From contig CALXHG010000017.1 of NCBI GenBank assembly GCA_944388045.1, forward strand, positions 1-42,816: 42,816 bases of DNA. The letters run 5' to 3'. This DNA is from an uncultured Clostridia bacterium. Lineage in GTDB: Bacteria; Bacillota; Clostridia; TANB77; CAG-508. The notes beneath the pieces were generated by a model, which saw only the letters and a list, made by a program, of their open reading frames with translations, was not told where the DNA came from and did no database searches. The position numbers and the translations under genes were made by a program. Each line of letters opens with the position of its first letter. Positions within the stretch are counted from its first letter, which is position 1. Below, piece by piece: positions 8,476-17,195 of this stretch.

Positions 8476-8808
8476 CTAATTCATCAATGAATCTACTTGT
8501 ATATTTTCATCTTCATTACCTATATCTCGAGTAGCAATTGATTTAATACCTAGTTTATCCATAATAAACTTAAACCCATATGAATATCCTGCACAAACAG
8601 TATTCCCAGAATCAAATATTGAAACTATAGATTGATAAGAATCTTTTTCCTCATCAGTATAGTCATGATATTGAGATATTTCAATTAATTTGTCATGGAC
8701 ATATTTTATTTTCTTAAAATCATTGTCCTGTTTTTTTGCTTCTTCAATAATTTCATTATATTTAGTTTCAATACGATTTTTTACATTTATTTTGCTCCTA
8801 ATATTTTT
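8476..8808 (-). pseudogene. Transglutaminase-like protein fragment
   Basis: A 110-codon open stretch without a usable start codon. It reads KIKYVHDKLIEISQYHDYTD and, further on, SGNTVCAGYSYGFKFIMDKL, the nucleophile-Cys region of bacterial transglutaminase-like (Transglut_core) domains. The reading then stops after IKSIATRDIGNEDEN, before the catalytic His and Asp that should follow. Both ends are therefore missing and the product would be inactive. It is inferred to be a decayed gene. Confidence 0.7.
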
Positions 8809-8816
8809 TTATCAAT

Positions 8817-8856
8817 AAGAGTTGAATTTGAACTAGTTAGTTCAAACTCAACTCTT
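8817..8856 (-). terminator. Hairpin downstream of the ROK-like gene
   Basis: AAGAGTTGA plus TTTGAACTA pair with TAGTTCAAA plus TCAACTCTT around a two-base centre and one mismatch, giving 18 paired bases. It starts about 20 bp after the stop of the ROK-like gene. The T-run after it is weak, so termination may be inefficient. Confidence 0.55.
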
Positions 8857-8877
8857 TATAATTTTTTGAATATACTT

Positions 8878-9849
8878 TTAACTTTCGGAATTTTCAATAA
8901 AGTCATACATTGCAAAAATAGCAATAGATTTAGCAAAATGAGTTTCTTCAAATTCTATTTTTTCAATCGTAGCAACTGATTTCAAATCTGAATAAACGCT
9001 ATTTTTGAGTTCCGCTCTATTCAAAAGTCCATCAACGGTCAAAATATTGGGGCTTACAAATCTTACAAATGGAATAACTTGTTTCAAAACTATATCTTTT
9101 GCCTCACAAATCGTATATTTGTCTATTTCTTGTTTAGATAAAGTATTAATAGCTTTTTCAACTTCTTTGTCAGGAGTAATTAATCCCTTACTAATAGATT
9201 CTACATTATCTCCTAATAAATAAATCAAATTATCACTCACATAAAGATACCATATATCTTTATGTGAATATTGTTCCTTTAATACTTTATAAGCAGAATG
9301 AATTGTCTCGCAAATAACCATTTTATTTGCATTGTTGAACAAAGATTTTTTCAATACAAATTGACCTTTTTGAACAATGTTTTCACCATTAGTGCCAATT
9401 TTTCCTATGCCTATCATTGAGATAGCAATTTTCAAAATATGTGCTTCTTGCTCAAAAAGATAATATAAATATGTTATTTTAGCCAATACTCCAATCTTTG
9501 GATTTTCAACAATTTCCAAATACTCACTATATTTATCTTTTTGAAAGATTTCTTTGAAGGAAACTTGTTCTGCTTTTAAATTAATAGCTACACATTCAAC
9601 TGTATCTCCATTAAAATAAATGCCAACAAAATACATAGTTTGCAAAGTTTCAGGGCAAAGTTCAAAAGGATCTTCCTTGCTTAGTACTCCTACATCAATT
9701 AATTTATTTACTTTATTTTTTATGGTAGGCCAAGAAAATCCCGTTGCCCTTGCTATGGATAGATAATCTCTTGGTTTTTTGTTTAAAATGTATTGCAAAA
9801 CTTTATAACTGTTTCGTAATTCCTCATATTTCCGTTCAGTTGACGTCAT
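8878..9849 (-). CDS. ROK-like transcriptional regulator (degenerate sugar-kinase fold)
   Basis: 323 residues from the ATG at 9847-9849, preceded by GAAAGGAAAA; a Met seven codons upstream is less likely. The N-terminal winged helix (about residues 10-65) contains YLSIARATGFSWPTIKNKVN. The remainder follows the ROK layout: a YFVGIYFNGDTVECVAINL strand pair in place of the usual DxGxT phosphate motif, and a final helix FAKSIAIFAMYDFIE. The ATP and zinc-binding residues of classic ROK proteins are not evident, so it probably senses a ligand without kinase activity. The inverted repeat TTTGC-N5-GCAAA at 9891-9905, just upstream, could be its operator. Confidence 0.62.
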   Translation of the reverse strand: MTSTERKYEELRNSYKVLQYILNKKPRDYLSIARATGFSWPTIKNKVNKLIDVGVLSKEDPFELCPETLQTMYFVGIYFNGDTVECVAINLKAEQVSFKEIFQKDKYSEYLEIVENPKIGVLAKITYLYYLFEQEAHILKIAISMIGIGKIGTNGENIVQKGQFVLKKSLFNNANKMVICETIHSAYKVLKEQYSHKDIWYLYVSDNLIYLLGDNVESISKGLITPDKEVEKAINTLSKQEIDKYTICEAKDIVLKQVIPFVRFVSPNILTVDGLLNRAELKNSVYSDLKSVATIEKIEFEETHFAKSIAIFAMYDFIENSES

Positions 9850-10059
9850 AATAGTATTTTCCTTTCGCATTAGTAAAAAATTTACTTTAATTTGCTTTTT
9901 GCAAACTATGTAAATTATATCACATAATCTATTTTATTACAATATTTTCATTTATTTTTTTACTACTGTAGTTACTGTAACATTATAACTGTAAACTTAT
10001 TTGTATATTCTTCATATTATTTTATATAATAAATATTTTATGTGAAAGGATTTTATATT

Positions 10060-11188
10060 ATGGAAATATTACAATTATATTCAACTCGGTCCTCTTGTTG
10101 AATATTTACAAAATTTTTTGAAAATCTTAGGTTTTTATTTTGGAAATATTGATGGAATTTATGGAAATCAAACAAAAAACGCTGTTATTTCTTTTCAAAA
10201 ATCTTTTGGTCTTTCTGCTGATGGGATTGTTGGTCCATCTACTTGGAATGCCTTAATGCCTTATATTAATGGTGCACTTGGATTTATTGTTCCTACTAAT
10301 ATTAGTTATAGTTCTAGCATTTTAAATATTAATTTAAATACTTTAAGAACTTTATATCCTTTTATTAGTATTGGTTACATTGGAAAAAGCATTTTAGGTA
10401 AAAATATTCCTTTTGTAAAAATTGGAAATGGAAATAAAGAAGTCTTTTATTCCGCTTCTTATCATGGCAATGAATGGATTACAAGTACTGTTTTAATGAA
10501 GTTTTTAGCTGATTATTGCTATTGCTATCAAAACAATTTAAATATCTTTGGATATTCTTCTAGAACATTATTCAATAATACTACAATTTATATTGTTCCT
10601 ATGGTTAATCTAGATGGTGTTGATTTAGTTACTGGAGAAATAGGTATTGGTTCTCCCCCTTATAATTTGGCAAAAAATATTTCAAATAATTATCCATCAA
10701 TTCCTTTTGTTAATGGTTGGAAAGCAAATATTAGGGGTGTGGATTTAAACTTACAATTTCCTGCAGGTTGGGAAAATGCTCGTAACATAAAATATTCACA
10801 AGGATATACATCTCCTGCCCCACGTGATTTTGTTGGATTTAGTCCACTTACAGAACCAGAATCTATTGCAATTTATAATTTTACTCTTACACATAATTTT
10901 AATCTAATTTTAGCTTATCACTCTCAAGGAGAAGTTATTTATTGGCAGTTTCAAGACTACAATCCACCTCGAAGTTTCGAAATAGGTCTACGTTTTTCAA
11001 AAGTTAGTGGCTATTCATTAGAAAATACACCTTTTAATTCTAGTTTTGCAGGATATAAAGATTGGTTTATTCAAAATTATAATAAACCAGGATATACTAT
11101 TGAAGTTGGTTCAGGAACTAATCCACTTCCAATATCACAATTTGATACTATTTATGCTGATAATTTAGGTATTTTAACTTTGAGTTGA
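10060..11188 (+). pseudogene. M14 zinc carboxypeptidase with peptidoglycan-binding domain, frameshifted at the N-terminus
   Basis: The ATG at 10060 (AAAGGA 8 bases upstream) starts [10 protein letters not shown] but stops after 13 codons. From about 10085 another frame reads [20 protein letters not shown] and stays open to 11188. The combination makes a complete PG_binding_1 repeat (…[29 protein letters not shown]) followed by an M14 domain. [12 protein letters not shown] carries the zinc Hxx[13 protein letters not shown] the substrate site, AYHSQG the third zinc ligand, and [13 protein letters not shown] the catalytic Glu. The family cleaves gamma-D-Glu–diaminopimelate bonds in wall peptides. 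Starting at the TTG at 10118 would lack a ribosome site and half the binding repeat. It is functional only if the indel is an error. Confidence 0.8.
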
Positions 11189-11228
11189 GAAAACTAAAGT
11201 TTCATATTGTTTCCTATTCAAGAAAAAA

Positions 11229-11276
11229 AATAAAGTTAGAATAATTTCATTTACTCTAACTTTATTAAATTATTAT
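11229..11276 (-). terminator. Intrinsic terminator between convergent genes
   Basis: AATAAAGTTAGA pairs perfectly with TCTAACTTTATT across a 24-base loop. Read on the minus strand it is followed by TTTTTTCTT, so it mainly terminates the GNAT gene, and it may also stop transcripts from the M14 gene. Confidence 0.75.
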
Positions 11277-11347
11277 AATGCTTAAAGTCAAAATTCTCCA
11301 TTTAATTTTTCCTTTTTTCAAAAATCATTTAAACTAACTATCCATCT

Positions 11348-11914
11348 TTATATTTTTTTATTTTTTATAAAACTATCTATAAATTCTTCTGATAATATAT
11401 CCATTTCAATTGTATCATAATATTTTCCATTAATAAATTTAGATTTTCTTCTTCTTCCATATTCTTTAAAACCACATTTTTGGTAGCATTTTAAAGCTCT
11501 TTCGTTAAATTCCATTAAATCTAGTTTTATGTTATTTATATTTAAATAATTAAATCCAAAATCTAGTATAAGTTTTATTGCTTCTGTTCCATATCCTTTG
11601 CTTCTGTATTCTTTATCTCCTATAAATATTCCTAAAGTTGCTGTTCTATTAATAGAATCATAACTTTCTAATCCTATTGTTCCTATAAGTTTATCTTCTT
11701 CAAGAGTTACAATAAAAAAATTATAATTTTTTTCATTGTTTTTCTCAAAATATTGTTTTTCTGCTTCAAGTGTTGTTATACAAGCACTTCTACCAATATA
11801 ATCTGTTGTTTCGAAGTCATTAAGCCATTCTGTAAATTTTTCTATTTCTTCATTTTCACTGTTTCTAGGAGATAAATAAATTCTTTCTCCTATTAATTTT
11901 TTAAAATATTTCAT
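11348..11914 (-). CDS. RimJ/RimL-type GNAT acetyltransferase
   Basis: 188 residues from the ATG at 11912-11914, which has AAGGAAGGGAG upstream; the longer frame is less likely. The RimL-like pattern is an N-terminal GERIYLSPR, TLGIFIGDKEYRSKGYGTEA as the acetyl-CoA loop, then LNINNIKLDLMEFNERALKC and YQKCGFKEYGRRR. The family acetylates ribosomal-protein or peptide N-termini, or small molecules such as antibiotics, so the substrate cannot be told. Its 5' end is separated from the HD protein gene by about 80 bp. Confidence 0.85.
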   Translation of the reverse strand: MKYFKKLIGERIYLSPRNSENEEIEKFTEWLNDFETTDYIGRSACITTLEAEKQYFEKNNEKNYNFFIVTLEEDKLIGTIGLESYDSINRTATLGIFIGDKEYRSKGYGTEAIKLILDFGFNYLNINNIKLDLMEFNERALKCYQKCGFKEYGRRRKSKFINGKYYDTIEMDILSEEFIDSFIKNKKI

Positions 11915-11991
11915 ACAAACTCCCTTCCTTTCTAAATTACACTTCATCAGTTTGAGCGAAGCTCTTTTATTGTATCTGTTATTATTTCTAT

Positions 11992-13047
11992 TTAGTTTTT
12001 AAAGTTAAATCCAATGTATTTATGTAATTTCATATTCAAAAAATTTTGAATATCTTTCTTAACGAGTGGAGAAACATCATTTATTCTATAAATTTTATCA
12101 TCTACTTTTACTAATGGGTTTAAATATCTTTTTTTCCCTTTCACACTTGTACAATAAATTTGTGGATTAGGAAAATCGCTTTTATATACATCTCTACGTG
12201 TTGCTACTTCAAATTGTTTAAATAAATTGTTTATTTGTAAATCTTCACAATTTTCAATTAAATCTATAATTTCTTTGTCTGTTTTGTTATATAAATCATC
12301 AATTGAAATATATCCTTTTTGATTCATAGATTTTATAATGTCTGCAATAAATTGCATACATAATCTATCTTCATCTTCAATCCATCTTGGCCATACTTTT
12401 GAAATTTTATGAATAAATTCTTCACAAATATCCAAGTCTTTAAATCCAATTTCTTGAATTGATTCTTCATTTTCTAAAACAATTATATTATTATAATACT
12501 TTTCTATATCTTTAAGGTCAAATACTCTAGTCTGATATAATGCTCCTGATAGATTATATTCTAATCTATCACTACTCAATTTTGGAGTATCATTATCTGC
12601 TATTGGGTAAATATGATAATCTGATACTTCCTCTAATTTTATATTATCTCTTTTCAATAATTTCATTATTTCTTTTGAATTTTTTATTATTTGTTCTGTT
12701 CTTTGTTCAGTTGATTCTTGCTTTTCTGAATCTCCGTTCATAAAATCTATACAATGCTTAAATGTTGGTGTTGCAATATCATGAAATAATCCTGCCAATG
12801 TTTGTTTTTTATCTTTCGAAAAATGCCAATTTATTAAAGCTACTGCTATACTGTGCATTAATGAAGAATAATAATATTTATCATTATAAACTTTAGTATA
12901 TAATGTTCCACAAGACATTCCTACACCATCTAGTCTAAGAACTTCTGGTGTATGAATATATTCTAATAACCATTTTGGAAATTCTGGTGATAATATTTTT
13001 AAATATTCTTTTATCTCATCATTTAATGTATCTAAATAATTTATCAT
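11992..13047 (-). CDS. HD-superfamily phosphohydrolase (dGTPase/SAMHD1-like)
   Basis: 351 residues. The HD signature is in YSSLMHSIAVALINWHFS (first His) and LAGLFHDIATPTFKHCIDF (His-Asp and following His), as in the dGTPase/YdhJ-like HD family, with the last metal ligand likely in SSDRLEYNLSGAL. The likely role is nucleotide hydrolysis, but the substrate is unproven. The C-terminal 100 residues (IYCTSVKGKKRYLNPLVKV) resemble the conserved tail of the family. The start has AGAGGAATG 7 bases upstream. Confidence 0.82.
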   Translation of the reverse strand: MINYLDTLNDEIKEYLKILSPEFPKWLLEYIHTPEVLRLDGVGMSCGTLYTKVYNDKYYYSSLMHSIAVALINWHFSKDKKQTLAGLFHDIATPTFKHCIDFMNGDSEKQESTEQRTEQIIKNSKEIMKLLKRDNIKLEEVSDYHIYPIADNDTPKLSSDRLEYNLSGALYQTRVFDLKDIEKYYNNIIVLENEESIQEIGFKDLDICEEFIHKISKVWPRWIEDEDRLCMQFIADIIKSMNQKGYISIDDLYNKTDKEIIDLIENCEDLQINNLFKQFEVATRRDVYKSDFPNPQIYCTSVKGKKRYLNPLVKVDDKIYRINDVSPLVKKDIQNFLNMKLHKYIGFNFKN

Positions 13048-13223
13048 AATTAATCATTCCTCTATATATTTTTTAGTAATTATTGTACTATTAATAAATT
13101 TAATATTATTTAATCATAATAAAATATTAACATATATTTTTTTTATTTTCTATACAATTACAAATTATTTTTTGTATATTTGGAATTTATATGTAAATCA
13201 TATGATAGTAAGAGGTGATTTTT

Positions 13224-13364
13224 GTGACTAATATTAATTGTTCTTTGGATTGTATTTATCAAAAAGATGGAAAATGTTCTTATGATATTATTTCAAACAC
13301 AAAAATAAATCTAAATACAGAATGTATATATTATTGTTCATATAATAATATAAAAAATGAATAA
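13224..13364 (+). CDS. 46-residue cysteine-rich small protein
   Basis: A GTG start with AAGAGGTGA 6 bases upstream. The peptide begins MTNINCSLDCIYQKDGKCSY and ends TECIYYCSYNNIKNE. The six cysteines (C-x3-C-x7-C … C-x3-C pattern) suggest metal binding. It resembles a family of very small clostridial proteins widely and probably wrongly annotated as hydroxymyristoyl-ACP dehydratases; I know no function. It is a lone plus-strand gene followed by a perfect terminator at 13387-13433, which supports a real transcription unit. Confidence 0.72.
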   Translation: MTNINCSLDCIYQKDGKCSYDIISNTKINLNTECIYYCSYNNIKNE

Positions 13365-13386
13365 GAATGTATAACTTTTCTATTGT

Positions 13387-13433
13387 AAAAAAAGATTAAA
13401 ATAATCTTTTAAAAAATTATTTTAATCTTTTTT
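13387..13433 (+). terminator. Bidirectional intrinsic terminator
   Basis: AAAAAAAGATTAAAATAA pairs with its exact complement at 13417-13433, followed by T-runs in both directions. It separates the plus-strand small gene from the minus-strand Big_2 gene. Confidence 0.85.
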
Positions 13434-13480
13434 ACTGTTTATATGTTTCCAGCTAAACTGGGAGATAATTACTTTATTTA

Positions 13481-15391
13481 TTAGTTAGATATAGTCCAAT
13501 TATACAATTCAATTGAATTATTTCCATCTACATATTTTAAAGAAAGATTTCCTGCAGCAAAACTTGTACTTGATGTTGATAAATTAATTTTATATTTTGC
13601 ATTTGTTTGGTCTACAACTTGTATACTTCCTACATTTACTTGTGAAATCCCATTTTTTTCTAATTTTAATTTACTAGGATCTATATATGAAGATAATTGA
13701 AAATTAATTGTTGTACTACCAGTTTTTAATTCTTGACCAGCATATTCATATCCACATTCTGATCTATATGAAGTTGTACATTCTGTTGTATAACTTGTTG
13801 AACAAAATATAAATAAGATACAACTTTTATGTGGAACTTTTGTACAAGTTTCATATGGTACTCTATCACAATCATATTCATAAACACTTTCATACTTAGC
13901 TTTTAATGTATATTTTTGTTTTGTTCCTGATACAGTTGGTAAAATTGTAATTGTACAAGTTTGTTTTATTGTACCACTTTCATTTTGTGCTGTTAAAGTT
14001 ATTGTACCAGGTGTTAATGTTTTAACATCACATATTGTATTATATTCTCCACTTGTTGATATTGTTGCAACACTTGAATTACTATTTGTCCATTTTACAT
14101 TTTCTGTTAATTGTAAATTGTTAGGTTGTATTGTTGCCTTTATTGTAGTTGTCTCACTAGGTTTTAAAGTTACCTTTGTTTTATCTAATGCTATTTCCGT
14201 AATTGATGATTGAACTACAACTTTACATTCTGCAACTTTTTCATTGTCTGTAGTTGCTGTAATAGTTGCACTACCATTTTTAATTCCTGTTAATACTCCT
14301 TGCTCATTTACTGTTACTATACTTGTATCACTACTTGTCCATGTAATATCATTTAAAAAATTAGCTTCTTGTGGTTGTATTGTAGCAATTAATTTTTGTT
14401 CTTTTGATTTGCTTAAATCTATTATTGTTTCAGTCTTGTCTAATGCAAGTGCTGTAGGCGTTGTTTGAACTGTTATATCACAACTATCTGTTTTATCATT
14501 AGAAGTCCTTACTGTTATTGTTGTAACTCCATTTGAAACACCTGTAACAAGTCCAGATTCATCAACTGTAGCAACATTTGTATCACTACTTGTCCACATT
14601 AATTCTGTACCTGTATTTGCAAAAGTTGGGTTAAAAATAGCATTTAATTGTATTGTTTTCTCTTCTGAGCTCATATCTATTACATCTTTTGGTTTATCTA
14701 TTTCAACTGTCAATACTCTAATTGCTTCTGTTGGTATAACTTCTACATTACAATAAGCTGTTTTTGTTATTCCATCTTGTTCTACTGTAGCAATTACTTG
14801 TGCAGTACCAATTTCTCTTCCTAAAAGATTAACTTTTTTGTTATCAACACTATCTTCTTCTATTACACATACATTAGGATTGGTTGTTGACCAAACAATT
14901 TCCCCATCCATATTGCTAACAACTTTTATCTCTTTTCTATCACCTAATTCTAAATCTGGTATAGAATTTGGTTGTAATTTTAATATATAATTTTCTTCAT
15001 CTGCCTCTAAAATAGTTGCATCATCTAATATTTTGTATTGTCTTCCACTTTTTAATTGTCTTGCTTCTTCATCTTGTTCAATAAATGTAACTATAAATTG
15101 TCCATCTTGCTCGTCTAATACATAATCTTCATCACCTATATTTAAATCCAAATAATATTCTAAATTTTCTTTTTCTATACCATTTATACTACTTGCTCCT
15201 AATGCTGATACTGCTGAAGCTTTTAAAATGTTCTTTTCTTCACTAATTTCCGTTTCTTCCTTGGTTGCTTGCCCCAATTTTAATAAGCCATTATCTGATG
15301 TTAACATTGCGATTGATACCGATGCTATAATTAATAATACTACAACTGTAATGACCAAACTTATTAAAGTTAATCCTCTACATTTTTTCAT
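13481..15391 (-). CDS. Pilin-like secreted protein with four Big_2 (Ig-like) domains
   Basis: 636 residues from the ATG at 15389-15391 (AAAAGGAGG upstream; the longer frame lacks a site). The N-terminus KKCRGLTLISLVITVVVLLI is a prepilin-type leader and transmembrane helix. Ser replaces the Glu5 of true type IV pilins, as is common in clostridial pseudopilin-like proteins. A short spacer is followed by four Ig-like repeats (about residues 140-500), three of them with the WTSSDTxxATV/GxxTITV pattern. Then comes a Cys-rich stretch with eight cysteines in about 40 residues and a beta-rich end. It is likely exposed on the surface, with adhesion or a wall role as the inference. No sortase motif is seen. 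Confidence 0.8.
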   Translation of the reverse strand: MKKCRGLTLISLVITVVVLLIIASVSIAMLTSDNGLLKLGQATKEETEISEEKNILKASAVSALGASSINGIEKENLEYYLDLNIGDEDYVLDEQDGQFIVTFIEQDEEARQLKSGRQYKILDDATILEADEENYILKLQPNSIPDLELGDRKEIKVVSNMDGEIVWSTTNPNVCVIEEDSVDNKKVNLLGREIGTAQVIATVEQDGITKTAYCNVEVIPTEAIRVLTVEIDKPKDVIDMSSEEKTIQLNAIFNPTFANTGTELMWTSSDTNVATVDESGLVTGVSNGVTTITVRTSNDKTDSCDITVQTTPTALALDKTETIIDLSKSKEQKLIATIQPQEANFLNDITWTSSDTSIVTVNEQGVLTGIKNGSATITATTDNEKVAECKVVVQSSITEIALDKTKVTLKPSETTTIKATIQPNNLQLTENVKWTNSNSSVATISTSGEYNTICDVKTLTPGTITLTAQNESGTIKQTCTITILPTVSGTKQKYTLKAKYESVYEYDCDRVPYETCTKVPHKSCILFIFCSTSYTTECTTSYRSECGYEYAGQELKTGSTTINFQLSSYIDPSKLKLEKNGISQVNVGSIQVVDQTNAKYKINLSTSSTSFAAGNLSLKYVDGNNSIELYNWTISN

Positions 15392-15734
15392 TTTATTTTC
15401 CTCCTTTTCATTAAATACATATTTTTTAATGAAAACACAAAATTTTTTCAGTTGTAAATATATCATTTTATAAAAATAGGCAATAACATTTCGGTATATA
15501 ATATATAAAATTGTATTGTAAAATGTATTTTCAACAATTTGTGTATTTAATTTTAAAATTTTATAACAAGATATATATTTTTATAAATTTATTCTTGATT
15601 ATAAAATAAAAATAATACCTTTATAATATAATTATACCTTTTTTTTACATAATAGTCAATAATTTAATAAAGTATATTATTTACATATTTTGAGCAAAAA
15701 AAATATTATTCATTTAATGAATAATATTAATCTA
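15392..15734. other. AT-rich intergenic region
   Basis: Nothing gene-like is seen on either strand. It should contain the promoter of the Big_2 gene, and a short ATTCATTTAATGAAT palindrome (about 15708-15722), which with its flanking T-rich sequence could be the terminator of the tRNA. Confidence 0.4.
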
Positions 15735-15812
15735 TGGTGCTCCCACTAGGACTTGAACCTAGGACCCACCGGTTATGAGCCGGTTGCTCTGACCAACTGA
15801 GCTATGGGAGCA
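15735..15812 (-). tRNA. tRNA with CAT anticodon (Met elongator, or Ile2)
   Basis: The minus strand folds into a full cloverleaf: acceptor TGCTCCC/GGGAGCA, D-arm AGCTCAGTTGGTCAGAGC, and anticodon stem ACCGG/CCGGT with loop CTCATAA. The T-arm is CTAGG-TTCAAGT-CCTAG and the 3' CCA is encoded. The anticodon is CAT. A U1-A72 pair and no run of three G-C pairs in the anticodon stem argue against initiator tRNA. Elongator Met and lysidine-modified Ile2 cannot be separated by eye. Confidence 0.93.
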
Positions 15813-15900
15813 TTATTATTTTCTTACCACAAAAATAAGTATAAATTATTTTTTTTAGTTTGTCAATACTTTTTTTAAAATTTTATTTATTTTTTTTATT

Positions 15901-16164
15901 TTATATCTCACTATCTTTTATTGCAACTAAATATTCATTTGATTCTACTACTTTTTCTTCACCTTTATAATTGTATTTTGCACCTGTAAAATATACTTTA
16001 TATCCTAAATTTTCAAATTTGTTTCTTGCTAGTCTTAATACTTCATCTATTTCTCCCTCTGATAAATTATGTCTTACTTTTAATTCAAAATAAGTATATC
16101 TAACAAATTCATCATTTTGAGAAAGTTTATTATTAATTTCTCTATCTAATTCTTCTAATGTCAT
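15901..16164 (-). CDS. Hypothetical protein, 87 residues
   Basis: No family recognised. The start is well defined by GGAGGAAAAATT before the ATG. It is helical at the N-terminus (TLEELDREINNKLSQNDEFV) and then reads LSEGEIDEVLRLARNKFENL and GYKVYFTGAKYNYKG. The alternation suggests a small alpha/beta protein. It is cytoplasmic, with no membrane segment. It is divergent from spoVT with 300 bp between them. Confidence 0.62.
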   Translation of the reverse strand: MTLEELDREINNKLSQNDEFVRYTYFELKVRHNLSEGEIDEVLRLARNKFENLGYKVYFTGAKYNYKGEEKVVESNEYLVAIKDSEI

Positions 16165-16256
16165 AATTTTTCCTCCGTCAATATTTTATATTTAACTACT
16201 TTTGCTATTATATCACTTAATTATTTAAATGTAAACATTTTTATCTATTAATTTAT

Positions 16257-16352
16257 AATGATATGCTATCAATTGATTATAAAAGCAATTTACACTTACT
16301 TTTTTTAAATTGCATTTAACTTTTTAATTGACAATGAAATGCTATAGATTGA
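16257..16352 (+). repeat. Direct repeat pair upstream of spoVT
   Basis: AATGATATGCTATCAATTGA (16257-16276) and AATGAAATGCTATAGATTGA (16333-16352) agree at 17 of 20 positions, 76 bp apart. They lie between the divergent genes, about 110-190 bp before the spoVT start, and could be binding sites for a regulator. Confidence 0.45.
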
Positions 16353-16377
16353 AAATTTTAATATATTAATATTTTAT

Positions 16378-16406
16378 GTATATTTTTTTCCTTTTTTGTC
16401 ATAATA
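16378..16406 (+). promoter_or_regulatory. Possible sigma-G-type promoter of spoVT
   Basis: GTATA, a 17-base spacer, then CATAATA. This resembles the forespore sigma-G pattern (G-A/C-ATR, 17-18 bases, CATnnTA), with one mismatch in the -35 box. spoVT of B. subtilis is sigma-G dependent, which makes it plausible. It lies 59 bp before the start codon. Confidence 0.5.
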
Positions 16407-16464
16407 AGAACATACTTAAAAAATTAATTAATGTAGGCAAAAACTACTAGAAAGGATGTTATTA

Positions 16465-17019
16465 ATGAAAGCAACAGGAGTTGTAAGAAGAATAGATGAT
16501 TTAGGTAGAGTTGTAATTCCTAAAGAAATAAGAAAAACATTAAGAATTAAAGAAGGTGAACCTTTAGAAATATTTACAGATAGAGAAGGTCAAGTTATAC
16601 TAAAAAAATATTCTCCAATTGGCGAATTATCAGAATTTGCAACAGGTTATGCAGAAACTTTGTCAAAAACAACAGGTCATATTGCTTGTATTACAGATAA
16701 AGATACTGTTATTGCTGTTTCTGGTGGTTCCAAAAAAGAATATTTAGAACAAAATATTAGTGATGAATTAGAACAATTAATGGAAGATAAAGAAGTTTAT
16801 AAAAGTAATGAAAACAGTAATGTATCTGTTCCTATAACAAAAAATGATAATAATAACAGGAAATATAATGCACAAGTTGTATATCCAATAATTTCAAATG
16901 GTGATACAATTGGAACAGTAATATTACTTTCTAAAGAAGCTAATACAAAAATGAATGAAGTAGAAAATAAAATTGCACAATCAGCAGCAACATTTTTAGG
17001 AAGTCAAATGGAAATTTAA
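16465..17019 (+). CDS. spoVT: Stage V sporulation protein T, AbrB-type regulator
   Basis: 184 residues. The N-terminal SpoVT/AbrB swapped-hairpin domain (KATGVVRRIDDLGRVVIPKE … RIKEGEPLEIF … GQVILKKYSPI) is nearly identical to known SpoVT. It is followed by a GAF-like ligand domain (about 55-184) with VIAVSGGSKKEYLEQNIS and NGDTIGTVILLSKEA. SpoVT tunes forespore gene expression late in sporulation and influences germination. ATG 16465 is preferred over an ATG nine bases earlier because AAAGGA lies about 8 bases upstream of it. A sigma-G-like promoter and a strong terminator (17101-17151) frame it as a single-gene unit. Confidence 0.96.
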   Translation: MKATGVVRRIDDLGRVVIPKEIRKTLRIKEGEPLEIFTDREGQVILKKYSPIGELSEFATGYAETLSKTTGHIACITDKDTVIAVSGGSKKEYLEQNISDELEQLMEDKEVYKSNENSNVSVPITKNDNNNRKYNAQVVYPIISNGDTIGTVILLSKEANTKMNEVENKIAQSAATFLGSQMEI

Positions 17020-17100
17020 TTAATAAAATTTCAATTAGCTAATAATTGCAACATTTTGTATAATAGTAAAGTATAAAATTCCTATTGAATATAATATACA

Positions 17101-17151
17101 AATAAAAGTAACTCTATTTTTTATCTGATAAAATTAAGAGTTACTTTTATT
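17101..17151 (+). terminator. Bidirectional terminator after spoVT
   Basis: AATAAAAGTAACTCT pairs perfectly with AGAGTTACTTTTATT, followed by a T-run; convergent genes lie on both sides. Confidence 0.85.
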
Positions 17152-17195
17152 TTTTATTGTAAATAGAACAATAGCAGACTTATTATAAATTAATT

